Shown here in pieces: positions 6,005 to 15,057 of a stretch of 64,000 nucleotides of DNA (position 1 is the first letter of the stretch; each line of letters starts with the position of its first letter). The DNA lies in IMG/VR virus record IMGVR_UViG_3300020183_005033, positions 58,437-122,436 of that record; one strand, written 5' to 3'. The notes under the pieces were generated by a model. That model ran no database searches and had not been told where the DNA came from. It saw only the letters and a list, made by a program, of their open reading frames with translations. The translations under genes were made by a program, and so were the position numbers. The stretch is from a virus.

Positions 6005-8824
6005 ATGACAATAGCGTTTTCAGTAGGCGGGTCGAGAGTTGTTACCCCCGGTGTTTATTCAGTATTTAAGGTGCAGGATTCGCTACTTAACGTAGTCGCG
6101 TCTGCCCGCAACGTTCTTCTTATTGGCGAAGCTTCTGAAGGCGTTCCAGGCAACATGCTCGATCCAACCTCTGCTTTTTTTAGTGATTACCCAACCATGC
6201 AAGCTTTTTTCACTTCAGGGCCGGTTGTCGATGCGGCGCGTCAGTTGTTCACTGTGCAACCATCCGCTGTGTTTACTGGCTCCGTTGGTCGTGTATATGT
6301 ACAGCAAACCAATCAGGCTACCCGTGCAGAAAAAGTAATTACCTCTCCCTCCGCTTATGGTAAAGTTGTTGCAACTAAATTTGGCGAATCCGGAAATTTT
6401 GTTAAATCGCAAATTGTTGCTTCTGCAGAAGTTTTGCCGGCCATTTCTTTTCAAGTTCTTCCTCTTTCTGTAAATATGGAAGCAGCTGTTTCCGGTGACC
6501 AATCTGTCGGTACAGCAGCGATGTCTTTTGCGGGAGTTGAAAGCTTTGCAAGTAATCTTGCAGCTCTGTTAGGAGCTAAAGCAACCGTTGCGGGCGGAGT
6601 GCTTTTAAATGTAGTGCCTACCGCAACAGATCTTACTCTTTCTGTCTCCGGAATGGACGTTATTATTTCTAGCTCTTTGCCTTGGTCTCTTGTGCCAAAA
6701 GTCGGAGAAGTTGCAATTATTCCACACTCCTCACAGTTGGTCGGAACCTCTGAAAGAAACATCGGCTCTTACGTTGTAAAGGCCGCAACTTCAACCACAG
6801 TAACTCTTGAAAAAGTTCGCCAGATGGATAGCTCAGGTGCCAATCCGGTTGCTTGGGGCAGTCCAGAAGCTGTTTCTACTCCCGTCACAGCAGGGACAGC
6901 TCCATTTACATACGCCACTGGTGATGTTATTTTTGTTGATTCGGTTTCAGTTCAAGTAACTGAGGCAGCTAAAGAAGGTGCAGGAGCCTCTCTTGAGTTG
7001 GCTGCCGCTTCCGCTTCTCTCTTGGGGGTTGCCGCTGCTGCTCGTATGTCAGCTCGCTCAAACCTTCTTAACGCAGCTAATGCTTCTTTTGGAACCATAT
7101 CAGCGGTTGCTTCTGCCGATCAACTTACCGTTTCTCTTGGTGCCGGTGCCGTGTGGGTTTCTGCTCCAAAGTTAGGCGATGTTGCTTATATTTCTCCATC
7201 TTCTTTAATTGCTGGAGGAAGTAGGCAAAATATTGGTCTTCACGCCGTAATGTCAGCTTCTCCCTCTTCGGTTGTACTTAAGCGCCTTGACGGCGGCGTT
7301 GCGGCTACAGTATCTTCAACGGCTCTTGCTGGAAAAGAAGACACCGTACAAGTCATGCCTGCGCTTGTCAGCTCTTCAGTCATGGCGAAGAAAGCTGTTT
7401 CTTCAAAAGAAGCCCAAGTGTCAATGAATAGTCTCAATACCGTCAGTGGTGAAAGATTCCCTTCAGACAAAGTTGGCGGAAAAGTTGTTCTTGAAGTTTC
7501 CTACTCAGGTTCGGCGGCAGTTGCTAAAGTGTCGATTGATACAAGCCGTCGCATGAAGCTTGTTGCGGGTACCGACGAGGTTGTTTTGCCAACTCTCAAG
7601 TATCCAACGCTCGCTGCTCTAGCTGAAAAAATTAGTGCGCAGTCAGGATGGGCAGCTCGCGTTGTGGATGCTGGTATGAACTCAGCTTCTCCATCCGTAT
7701 TGGATATGGTTGATGAGATTGGCTGTATGTCTCTTACTTCTGAGCACGCATTCTCAGGTCGCCTTAAGAATGATTATTCGGCTTGGAGCTCTTTCTTTGC
7801 TGATACCGTATCTGTGCTTGACTTTGTTGCTGGTGCTCGTTCAACTAAAGCTGGTTTGCCAGCAGGCGAAGCCTCACAGACATTCTTGTCAGGTGGAGCT
7901 AAGGGCGCTACTTCAAATGCAGACATTCAAGCTGCTCTTGATGTTGGCCTCAAAATCCCAACTGTTCAAGTTCTCCCATTGTTTTCACGCGACGCATACC
8001 TTGACGTTGCTGACGGCCTAACTGAGCCAGAGTCAACCTACTCTATCGACTCAGTTCATGCAGCCCTCAGAGCACATGTTGCTACTGGATGGTCAAGTGC
8101 TATCCGTCGTGAACGGTTTGGTCTAGCTTCTTTCTTCGGTTCATTCGAGGATTCTAAGGCCAAAGCTCAGGCAATGAATTATGAAAATGTTTCTATGGCG
8201 TTCCAGTTGGCTCGCGCCACAGGTGCAGATGGTAATGCTCAATGGTTCCTCCCATGGATGTTCCAGTGCTGCATGGCCGCAGGTCGTTCGCAAGCAACTC
8301 TTGGAACACCTATGCTTCGTAAATCGTTTAACGTTCTAGACGTTAAGCATATTCCTGAATCTTCAATTTACTCAGACACACTTATGCGTGACTTCGATCC
8401 AGCAAGTAAAGCTATGCTCGACGAAGCTATCGAAGCTGGTCTGTTGACAATGGGCGTTGTTGAGGGCGCAGGACTCCGTTTGGTATCTCCAGACCTCTCA
8501 ACTCGCAGCCGCGTTAATGACCCGAAAGCTTGGGTGTATGAGCGCAACAACGTATCGTTTATCTTTATTGAAATGATTCAGACTCTCAGAAGCGTTCTTG
8601 AGAACTACATTGGCGAGCGTACAACAGACGTTACTACGGCTGAAGTTGCTTCGACTGTTGTCAACGTCCTTGGTTCATTTGTTACTAGCGGAGCAATTGT
8701 TGCTTTCAACCGCTCACCTCTAGTTACAAACCTTGGAAACGGCTACGCAGTTCAAGTTCAAATACGCCCTGCTGAAGCTCTCGAATTTATTTCACTTGAT
8801 GTAACAGCAACGAGAAATCTTTAA
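6005..8824 (+). CDS. contractile tail sheath protein
   Basis: 939 aa. The N-terminus has the sheath hallmark TPGVYS (about residues 14-19), followed by a nucleotide-binding-like stretch (RNVLLIGEASEGVPG). The C-terminal part (about 640-939) has the conserved sheath region, ending in VNVLGSFVTSGAIVAF and a strand that should exchange with neighbours. Many copies surround the tube and contract to drive it through the envelope. It is longer than T4 gp18 (659 aa), with the extra length as Ala/Ser/Val-rich beta domains between about 130 and 560, probably surface-exposed. TAGGAG precedes the ATG. The three tube-like genes follow. Confidence 0.88.
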   Translation: MTIAFSVGGSRVVTPGVYSVFKVQDSLLNVVASARNVLLIGEASEGVPGNMLDPTSAFFSDYPTMQAFFTSGPVVDAARQLFTVQPSAVFTGSVGRVYVQQTNQATRAEKVITSPSAYGKVVATKFGESGNFVKSQIVASAEVLPAISFQVLPLSVNMEAAVSGDQSVGTAAMSFAGVESFASNLAALLGAKATVAGGVLLNVVPTATDLTLSVSGMDVIISSSLPWSLVPKVGEVAIIPHSSQLVGTSERNIGSYVVKAATSTTVTLEKVRQMDSSGANPVAWGSPEAVSTPVTAGTAPFTYATGDVIFVDSVSVQVTEAAKEGAGASLELAAASASLLGVAAAARMSARSNLLNAANASFGTISAVASADQLTVSLGAGAVWVSAPKLGDVAYISPSSLIAGGSRQNIGLHAVMSASPSSVVLKRLDGGVAATVSSTALAGKEDTVQVMPALVSSSVMAKKAVSSKEAQVSMNSLNTVSGERFPSDKVGGKVVLEVSYSGSAAVAKVSIDTSRRMKLVAGTDEVVLPTLKYPTLAALAEKISAQSGWAARVVDAGMNSASPSVLDMVDEIGCMSLTSEHAFSGRLKNDYSAWSSFFADTVSVLDFVAGARSTKAGLPAGEASQTFLSGGAKGATSNADIQAALDVGLKIPTVQVLPLFSRDAYLDVADGLTEPESTYSIDSVHAALRAHVATGWSSAIRRERFGLASFFGSFEDSKAKAQAMNYENVSMAFQLARATGADGNAQWFLPWMFQCCMAAGRSQATLGTPMLRKSFNVLDVKHIPESSIYSDTLMRDFDPASKAMLDEAIEAGLLTMGVVEGAGLRLVSPDLSTRSRVNDPKAWVYERNNVSFIFIEMIQTLRSVLENYIGERTTDVTTAEVASTVVNVLGSFVTSGAIVAFNRSPLVTNLGNGYAVQVQIRPAEALEFISLDVTATRNL

Positions 8825-8854
8825 TACATAGAGAGTAAAATCTCTTTATGTATT
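8823..8854 (+). other. stable RNA hairpin between sheath and tube genes
   Basis: AATACATAGAGAG (8823-8835) pairs with CTCTTTATGTATT (8842-8854) through 13 pairs with one G-U, around the loop TAAAAT. No T-tract follows, so it is not a simple terminator. It sits 16 bp before the tube ATG. Likely roles are mRNA processing, protection or translation control. TAAAAT in the loop is also a -10-like box, but no -35 lies at the right distance. Confidence 0.6.
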
Positions 8855-8870
8855 AATAATGGAGTCATAA

Positions 8871-9422
8871 ATGGCAAACAAATTACCATCATTTCTCGAC
8901 GGAGCCAGACTCGTCATCAAGGTAGACGGTAAGCCGTTTGCTTTCTGCGAGGCTCTTAGCTTTTCAGACAATATGGCTTCTCAATTGACTATGGCGATTG
9001 GTTCATACAGCCCTCACACCAACGAGCCATTAATTTATTCCGCTCAGGCATCAATGAGAATCTTGCGTTATACAAAGTCGGCTCTTGGAGGGTCTAAGGA
9101 TATTCCCAACATGAAAGGAAAAGTAGACGCAATCAAAGCAACCGCAGGGCAGACAAAAGACAGGGCATCCGATGGTAACTCCATGATGATGCTCAATAGC
9201 TTTTCTCCTGTTAAGATGCTTCTTGAGTCCACCTTTGATGTAGAAGTCTTTACTCGTGTTGGAGAGAAGAATGCTCTTTCGGCCGTTCCCACTTACGTAA
9301 TGAGAGACTGCTTAATCACAGACCTTTCAATTCGTTTTTCTGTAGGTTCTTTGGTATCGGAAGACGTGTCTCTTCTTTGCCGTATGATTGAAGATAACGA
9401 TGAACGAATCACTAAGGCATAA
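8871..9422 (+). CDS. tail tube protein (paralogue 1)
   Basis: 183 aa directly after the sheath, the usual position of the tube gene. It begins with FLDGARLVIKVDGKPFAF, a beta hairpin shared with the next gene (FMSGPRLLLKIDGVKVAY), and both share a later FDVEVF/FDIEVW strand. The fold expected for tube proteins is a beta barrel that stacks as hexamers. A GGAG ribosome site follows the hairpin at 8823. Its abundance and position make it the best candidate for the main tube subunit. Confidence 0.72.
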   Translation: MANKLPSFLDGARLVIKVDGKPFAFCEALSFSDNMASQLTMAIGSYSPHTNEPLIYSAQASMRILRYTKSALGGSKDIPNMKGKVDAIKATAGQTKDRASDGNSMMMLNSFSPVKMLLESTFDVEVFTRVGEKNALSAVPTYVMRDCLITDLSIRFSVGSLVSEDVSLLCRMIEDNDERITKA

Positions 9423-9434
9423 AGGTAATTAACG

Positions 9435-10115
9435 ATGGCAGCTCAAACTCCATTTTTCATGTCTGGCCCACGCCTCCTCCTGAAGATTGACGGAGTTAAG
9501 GTTGCATACGCTGTTGGCCTAGACCTCCGAGTCAGCCGTAACGTACAGATTGTTAATACGCTCGGAAGTTTTGCTTCTGTAGCTATCCAAGCAACTATGT
9601 ATAACGGTGTATCTGGCAGTATGCAGATTGTTCGTCTTTTAGATAGTGATTCTCGTACAAAAACAGTTGCCGCTGCATCTGCAGCAGGAAAACAAAAATC
9701 AAACCCCGCTCTTTCCGCTGCCCCCGAACCAGCCTTGACGGGAATCAAAAATTCTGTAACAGACAGCGATTCGGCCTCATCAAATTCTTTGATTGCTGCT
9801 ACAGAGAATCTCAAAAAACACCTAGACCCTGCTTCTGTCTTGGCCTCATCGACATTTGATATCGAAGTATGGCAAATGTACCCAACAACTGATACGGTAG
9901 AGGCAGGAAAAGAACCTAGTTTGAACAATAAGGGAGTCCTAGTAAAACACTTTACTGTGCAAAATTGCAGACTCAACTCTCGTTCATCTAGTATTTCTGC
10001 TGGTCAGCTCTTGACTGAGTCGTTCAGCTTTACAGGCACTTTGTTGGTATCTGAAGACAGAAACGAGGGAGCAAGAGACGAAGCTGACTTATCAGGTTTT
10101 GGTTCGGCGGTCTAA
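9435..10115 (+). CDS. tail tube-like protein (paralogue 2)
   Basis: 226 aa, homologous by eye to the protein at 8871: the same N-terminal hairpin (SGPRLLLKIDG) and the same STFDIEVW strand after a central insertion rich in Ala and Ser (about 75-130). It is probably a tube or tube-end subunit. The terminator at 10149 ends the sheath-tube-tube transcript just after it, so these three genes may form a high-expression unit. Confidence 0.65.
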   Translation: MAAQTPFFMSGPRLLLKIDGVKVAYAVGLDLRVSRNVQIVNTLGSFASVAIQATMYNGVSGSMQIVRLLDSDSRTKTVAAASAAGKQKSNPALSAAPEPALTGIKNSVTDSDSASSNSLIAATENLKKHLDPASVLASSTFDIEVWQMYPTTDTVEAGKEPSLNNKGVLVKHFTVQNCRLNSRSSSISAGQLLTESFSFTGTLLVSEDRNEGARDEADLSGFGSAV

Positions 10116-10121
10116 TTCGGC

Positions 10122-10151
10122 TTGACTCTTTAGTGCCCAATACGCTAAAAT
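10122..10151 (+). promoter_or_regulatory. sigma-70-type promoter overlapping a terminator
   Basis: TTGACT (10122-10127), 18-bp spacer, TAAAAT (10146-10151). The expected start point, about 7 bases after the -10 box, lies inside the first arm of the terminator at 10149-10185. New transcripts would thus lack a full hairpin and escape termination. Confidence 0.6.
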
Positions 10152-10185
10152 ACCCTTAGACAGCCTCTAAGGGTATTCTTTTTTT
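10149..10185 (+). terminator. strong rho-independent terminator
   Basis: AATACCCTTAGA (10149-10160), loop CAGCC, TCTAAGGGTATT (10166-10177), then C and seven T. It ends the sheath-tube transcript after 10115. Confidence 0.9.
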
Positions 10186-10196
10186 GGAGTCATATC

Positions 10197-10520
10197 ATGA
10201 AGTTAGTACAACTGCCTAGAAACACTAGCAATAAATACTCTTCATCAGATACGACTCTAAAAACATTTGTCGTCCATCTAGTTGATGGCTCTGAATTGCA
10301 TGTGCGCGCAGTTAGTTGGCTTGTTGGTGACTATGGCAAAGTTTGTTTTTACATGCAATCTCCAGAAGAGATTGCAAAAATGAGCATGAAAGCTCAAGAG
10401 CCAATCGCTGTTTATGCAATTAAGCGCGGCCTCGTTGAAAGCGTTGCCGAAGAAGGCGCGGTGACTGTTACAGTTAAGAAACGTACTGCACGTAAAACAA
10501 AAAGAAGAGTTAAAAAATAA
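10197..10520 (+). CDS. hypothetical tail-module protein, 107 aa
   Basis: A small protein with a beta-rich core (LKTFVVHLVDGSELHVRAVSWL) and a very basic end (KKRTARKTKRRVKK). The tail may contact DNA or RNA. It follows the nested promoter-terminator, with GGAG before the ATG. Its stop overlaps the start of the third tube-like gene by one base, so the two are coupled. A connector or tail-completion role is possible, but not shown by the sequence. Confidence 0.65.
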   Translation: MKLVQLPRNTSNKYSSSDTTLKTFVVHLVDGSELHVRAVSWLVGDYGKVCFYMQSPEEIAKMSMKAQEPIAVYAIKRGLVESVAEEGAVTVTVKKRTARKTKRRVKK

Positions 10521-11044
10521 TGGCTTCATTCAGAAGTGTAATAAATAAAACACTAGACGATAGAATCTTGGCTGAAAATGACGCTGCCAGTCAGGGTAAA
10601 AACGTCGACGTTGTTTTTCCAAAATACTTCTCAGGTGCCAGAGCATATGTGACCGTCTCGGGAGAATTATTGGCTGTCTGTCAAGATTTTAACTATACGG
10701 TTGAGATTACCCCTGAAGAAACAAGAACAATTGATACCCATGTTCCATGGGATATTTCTGTAGGACAGGTATCTATTAGAGCGTCCCTTAGACAACTTGT
10801 AGATCCCGCAGACTCTCCGGAATCTCAAGGACTATGGTCAAACATGGCTGCAATTATTCATCAGCCATTGATCGAGCTTGAAGTGTTTGATAAGTTAGGT
10901 CAGAAAATGTTTTATGCACGTGGGATGTTTACTCGCATCTCAGGCAGTGTAACAATTGGGGCTTTGTCAAACAGAAGTATTGATTTTGTTGGAACGGCAT
11001 ATGCTCATAACGTGACTCAGAGTTTTGTTCCCTATAAAAAGTGA
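10520..11044 (+). CDS. tail tube-like protein (paralogue 3)
   Basis: 174 aa. YFSGARAYVTVSGELLAV mirrors the N-terminal hairpins of the two upstream tube proteins, and the IELEVFDK strand matches their FDVEVF strand. The GARAYVTVSGE-type start and the C-terminal beta strands fit the tube fold. With three related genes, this one could be the main tube, the tube initiator on the baseplate or the tail terminator. Sequence alone does not decide. Confidence 0.62.
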   Translation: MASFRSVINKTLDDRILAENDAASQGKNVDVVFPKYFSGARAYVTVSGELLAVCQDFNYTVEITPEETRTIDTHVPWDISVGQVSIRASLRQLVDPADSPESQGLWSNMAAIIHQPLIELEVFDKLGQKMFYARGMFTRISGSVTIGALSNRSIDFVGTAYAHNVTQSFVPYKK

Positions 11045-11066
11045 TTTTTAATTTTGCAGGTGCATT

Positions 11067-11450
11067 ATGGAACCGTACTTGGCCGAACGTATAGAGGCCG
11101 CCAAGAAAAAAGCCAAACAAATTATTGACGGCAAGATTGATGACGAGAACGACTTGAGGCTCGTCTTTCAGTTTGTTTTGTGTCAAAAATACAGCATACC
11201 AATATTCTCGCCTTACTTTGAAGAAAGAACTCTTGACGAACTTATGTTTGAAGTCTATCTTCATAAAGAAGCCACTGTTAAGTCAGACCCAGAACTCGCC
11301 AAAGAAGAGGCTGCCGATTTTGTAAGAGAAGAGGCAAACAAAGACGAGTATTGGGAGGACTTAGACATGCAGACGGACGACGAGTTTTTGGAACAAGCAA
11401 AGAGAGATTTTGCAGCAAGAAAGGAAGGCGCAGATGAGCAGTCCACTTAA
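11067..11450 (+). CDS. probable tail assembly chaperone, first protein
   Basis: 127 aa, helical and strongly acidic after residue 75. It lies between the tube genes and the tape measure gene, the place where tail assembly chaperones (lambda gpG/gpGT type) are found. The last 17 bases overlap the next gene, which is in the +1 (equivalently -2) frame. Fusion by -2 slippage occurs in Mu-like phages, but I see no clear slippery sequence here. The assignment rests on position, size and acidity. Confidence 0.5.
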   Translation: MEPYLAERIEAAKKKAKQIIDGKIDDENDLRLVFQFVLCQKYSIPIFSPYFEERTLDELMFEVYLHKEATVKSDPELAKEEAADFVREEANKDEYWEDLDMQTDDEFLEQAKRDFAARKEGADEQST

Positions 11451-11961
11451 TCCTGTAATTTTTGTTGAGTTGGATGTTGTTGGTACAACGACGGGCGAGA
11501 AGTACCAAGGTGTATTTGAACTCAAGAAATTCCTTTCTCACAGAGACATGACTGAGTCGTCCCGCGTAGCCAATAGGCTCTCAACTGGCTTGCGCCGCCC
11601 GCCATCCTACAGCGTGCCCAGCCTCTTGGCGGGCATCAAGGATGCCCTACAGAACATCCATGATGAAGTAGCTAACGGTCTTGATAACAAGGATAAGGTA
11701 GCTTTGGTGGCAAGTGACGAGGCAATCCGCCGCGTTATTGAAGGTATCTTGCCAGAATTAAAAGACATTGACCCACAAGCTGAGTTTATTCAGATGCTTG
11801 CAGTCCTCAATGCTCACGTCGTTAAGGCTCCTGATTGGTGGAAACCTAAAAATGAAGAACTAGGTGGCTATCACCTTCTTGACTATACACCCATTTTGGA
11901 ACTAAACCGTCAGTTGGCCGAGGCTCAACGCCCTGCCACTAAAGAAGAAAAAGACGAGTAA
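11434..11961 (+). CDS. probable tail assembly chaperone, second protein
   Basis: 175 aa from ATG 11434, which has AAGGAAGG upstream; the frame is open further upstream, with a TTG at 11410. The N-terminus (VIFVELDVVGTTTGEKYQG) looks like a beta hairpin, followed by helices and a Trp-Trp-Lys-Pro segment near residue 135. It is directly upstream of the tape measure gene and overlaps the acidic protein at 11067. The pair therefore probably keeps the tape measure soluble during tail assembly. Confidence 0.5.
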   Translation: MSSPLNPVIFVELDVVGTTTGEKYQGVFELKKFLSHRDMTESSRVANRLSTGLRRPPSYSVPSLLAGIKDALQNIHDEVANGLDNKDKVALVASDEAIRRVIEGILPELKDIDPQAEFIQMLAVLNAHVVKAPDWWKPKNEELGGYHLLDYTPILELNRQLAEAQRPATKEEKDE

Positions 11962-11991
11962 GCCTTAAAATAAAAGCTGAGGAGAATCAGC

Positions 11992-14900
11992 TTGAGTCGC
12001 ATAAACGTAGACTTATCAGAATTACTAGCCCCCATTAGGCAGATGCGCGAAGAAATTCAGAAGATGAATGACGCGCTACGTCAAACCGTACAACTGCAAG
12101 CACAGATGGCCGCTCACCAAAGACAGGCGGCTAACTCTTATTCTCCCACCAAAGCTGGACTTTCTCTTCAAGTTCAAGATATGGTTGCTGTTCGTGGCGG
12201 CCCTACCTCCAATGTCTACTCTATTGGAACTGGCACTCCAATTCCGCCGTCTAATATTAACCCAACAGGCACCTCATTAGGTTCGCCACTCCCTAGTGCT
12301 CAGTGGCAATTATCTCGTGGGGGGGTGGGAATTGCCGCTGCGTTTGCAGGACAAGCGGGCTTTCAAAATGACTTGGCAGCCAAGAGAGAGCGTGAAGAGG
12401 CTGTTAAGATTCTGTCTGGTAGTGCAAACACAACTGCCAAGATTCTATTAGACGTATCTAAAAAATTTGAACAAGAAAGAGCGGCCGCCTCTGATGCCCT
12501 TAAAAAAGCAACGGAAGAATATGGACAGGCTTCTGAAGCGGGAGCCAAAGACCTAGCTAAATTTGCCAAAGAATTAGACCAAGCAGCAAAAAATTTTAAT
12601 AAAGTAAATCAAAAAGTTGAGCAGTTTTCTGAAACTGTAGATGACTTTATCAAACAAGGCGGCGGAGACGGTGGGGAGCCTCCTAAGCCACCTCCCACTT
12701 TGCGTGATTTGTTTGGAAATTTAACGGGCGGCGAAAAAGCTTTAGCTATTGGCGGCGGTTTAGCAAAAATCGCTTCAATTGGATTGAAGGGGTATGGGGA
12801 ATATCAAGGCTTTAGAGCCTTGGGAATGGAGCAAGATGTTTCGGTTAGGTCAGGATTGGCCAGAGACATTGTTTCTGTAAATCAAGCCAGATATCAAGAA
12901 TATATGGCGCAAGTGGCTCCAACCACGGGAGAGCAGTTTTTACGTGCTTATGGAAATCTTTTAACCCCTGGTAAAAATACATTTAAATTTTTAGGAGTTG
13001 GAAATAGAAATAGATTACAAAACGAAGCCTCTTATTATGCCAACTTAGACCGACAAGCAGAAAAAGCGCGACTTGATGAAGAGTTTTATAAGGGAGCCGG
13101 AGGAGTAGCGGGAGCTGCAGGCGCTGCCGGATTGGGTACCTTTTTGGCAACCAAGGGCGGTCAGCAGCTTATTCAAACTCAGTTGGCAAAAATGGCAGCC
13201 AAGGCTGGAGCGGGAACCGTACTTGGCACTATTGCACCCGGTGTTGGTAACTTTATTGGTGGAATTGGTGGAACGACACTCGGACTAGCGTCCGGTGCGT
13301 ATGCTCTTTATCAAGGTTATCAACTTTATAAGACTTCTGAACAAAGAGCAGCTACGACAAGAACAGGACTAGAGGGGGGCGGAACTTCCTTTGCCGGCGC
13401 TCCTGAAATGGCAATTCGCGGTCAACAAATTGCCAGAATGGCCGAAGTCGAAAAATTAAAAGAAGAGTATAGACAAGAAGAGTTGTCAACAATTCAAGCC
13501 AAAAGATTGTCAATGGGGCTTGACGAAAACATAGCTGCAATGAGAATGAGGACTGCTGCTACTGTTATGGCAGGCGGCGCAGCAGTTTCTGGTTTTGAAA
13601 TGTTTAGAGGAATGCCACAAGCCAGAGCCGAAGCGATTGCCGATAGATACGCAAGGCTAGGTTATTCAGTTCCAGAAGTTGGGCAAATCTATAATACCTA
13701 TGCAGGTATGATGGGTACGACTCGCGGAGCGGATAGGCTCCTTGGGTTAAGTCGTGCAGGCGTCGGTTCCGTAGAACAAATGGCATCAACCGTATTAGGC
13801 ATTTCAGCAGTATCAGGTAAACAAGGTGACACCAAACAGCTAGAGAATATCTTTGCTAAGGCTTTTGAGTCTGGACTTAAGGGTGCTCCAGCTATTCAAA
13901 GATTCTCCCAAGCAGCTATGGAAATGTCCCAAGCTTTAAAGATTCAGTCAGCCACAGGAGCTGCAGGATTCTTGTCTCAATTGACAGGAGCGATGAGAGG
14001 AACAAGCGGCTCAGCCATGATGTACATGGAAGAGGCTAAGTCTGGTTTGGCAGGACTTGCCGGAGTTACCGGAGCCACAACTGGCCTCATGGGAACATTA
14101 AAAGTTCTTTCTGGAGCAGGCGCTGGCTTGACCATGGGGACAGGTCTTGGCCTAGTTAGTCGTTCTAATGTCGTTCAGGTTCAGGAAGCATTGCAACAAT
14201 TATCTGCAGGCGGCGACTACAAAAAATTAACAGGTCTTGCGCGTGAAATGGTCGGTGCTCAGATTTCTTCAGGAGCTACACCAGAAGCAGCCATGGCAAA
14301 TGTTCGTAGACAATTACAAGCTCAGTCTGCGGCTCAAGTATCTCCATTTGCTGCAGATTTTAAAAGAAGAACAGGACGAGACTTTTCATCAATACAAGCG
14401 GAGGCCAAAGCACTTCTTAAGAAGGGAGATGCCGAAGGTCTTAAAAACCTGATGGCACACTTCAAAGATGTATCCACTGGAATGGCGGGATTAGAGGCTG
14501 AAGGTTCTGCAGCGGCTCTTTTGTTGTCAGGCGTAGACCCCGGCGATTTTAAAAAAGGCAAAAATATACTCGCTCAAGAAAAGGGCAAGGGCGCTGCTGT
14601 AGCTGCAGCAGACTTTACTACTGTTAACTACAAAAGAATGCTTAATAAGGCAGCTATTGATGCCTCTAGCGGAATAAATAGAGACGTAACAGATAAAGAG
14701 CTAATTGAAACGGCTAAGGGAATGGGTCTTAAAGGAACTGACCAAGAGTTAATTCAACAACTCAAGGGTGCTGCTGGAGTTAAGCCCGGAGAGCAGATGA
14801 CTTTCTCAAAGTTAACAACAGCAATGTCTCTTCTCTCCGATACCGAAGGAGTTCGTGCTCAGAATACAGTCATTCAGAGTTTTGGTGATAAGGCTTTAGA

Positions 14901-15033
14901 ACAACTTGCAGACGCCATGAAAGGCAAAGCGTCGGGCGGAGGCTTAAACACTAAAGCAGGAGTTGGCGCAAACCCACTTCCTAATTCAGATTTTGCTAAA
15001 GATAGGGTAGACTTTTTGAAATCATTAAAATAA
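11992..15033 (+). CDS. tape measure protein
   Basis: 1013 aa, starting at TTG with GAGGAG 7 bp upstream. Residues 1-50 and 120-225 are coiled-coil-like (Glu, Lys, Gln, Ala). A short proline stretch (PPKPPPT) follows, then Gly/Ala-rich hydrophobic segments near 370-450 (GGVAGAAGAAGLGTF) that could form membrane helices. The rest is a long Ala-rich helical region. Tape measure length sets tail length; at the usual 1.5 angstrom per residue this predicts a tail of roughly 150 nm. It may also form the channel for DNA entry. Position after the chaperones and before the hub supports the call. Confidence 0.85.
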   Translation: MSRINVDLSELLAPIRQMREEIQKMNDALRQTVQLQAQMAAHQRQAANSYSPTKAGLSLQVQDMVAVRGGPTSNVYSIGTGTPIPPSNINPTGTSLGSPLPSAQWQLSRGGVGIAAAFAGQAGFQNDLAAKREREEAVKILSGSANTTAKILLDVSKKFEQERAAASDALKKATEEYGQASEAGAKDLAKFAKELDQAAKNFNKVNQKVEQFSETVDDFIKQGGGDGGEPPKPPPTLRDLFGNLTGGEKALAIGGGLAKIASIGLKGYGEYQGFRALGMEQDVSVRSGLARDIVSVNQARYQEYMAQVAPTTGEQFLRAYGNLLTPGKNTFKFLGVGNRNRLQNEASYYANLDRQAEKARLDEEFYKGAGGVAGAAGAAGLGTFLATKGGQQLIQTQLAKMAAKAGAGTVLGTIAPGVGNFIGGIGGTTLGLASGAYALYQGYQLYKTSEQRAATTRTGLEGGGTSFAGAPEMAIRGQQIARMAEVEKLKEEYRQEELSTIQAKRLSMGLDENIAAMRMRTAATVMAGGAAVSGFEMFRGMPQARAEAIADRYARLGYSVPEVGQIYNTYAGMMGTTRGADRLLGLSRAGVGSVEQMASTVLGISAVSGKQGDTKQLENIFAKAFESGLKGAPAIQRFSQAAMEMSQALKIQSATGAAGFLSQLTGAMRGTSGSAMMYMEEAKSGLAGLAGVTGATTGLMGTLKVLSGAGAGLTMGTGLGLVSRSNVVQVQEALQQLSAGGDYKKLTGLAREMVGAQISSGATPEAAMANVRRQLQAQSAAQVSPFAADFKRRTGRDFSSIQAEAKALLKKGDAEGLKNLMAHFKDVSTGMAGLEAEGSAAALLLSGVDPGDFKKGKNILAQEKGKGAAVAAADFTTVNYKRMLNKAAIDASSGINRDVTDKELIETAKGMGLKGTDQELIQQLKGAAGVKPGEQMTFSKLTTAMSLLSDTEGVRAQNTVIQSFGDKALEQLADAMKGKASGGGLNTKAGVGANPLPNSDFAKDRVDFLKSLK

Positions 15034-15057
15034 AGTGATTATTAAATAGAGGTTTTT

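Noticed and set aside
9443-9976. 177-codon open frame on the minus strand under the second tube gene
   Set aside because: It lies inside a well-supported structural gene, has no ribosome site or homology signal, and its composition mirrors the codon pattern of the plus strand.
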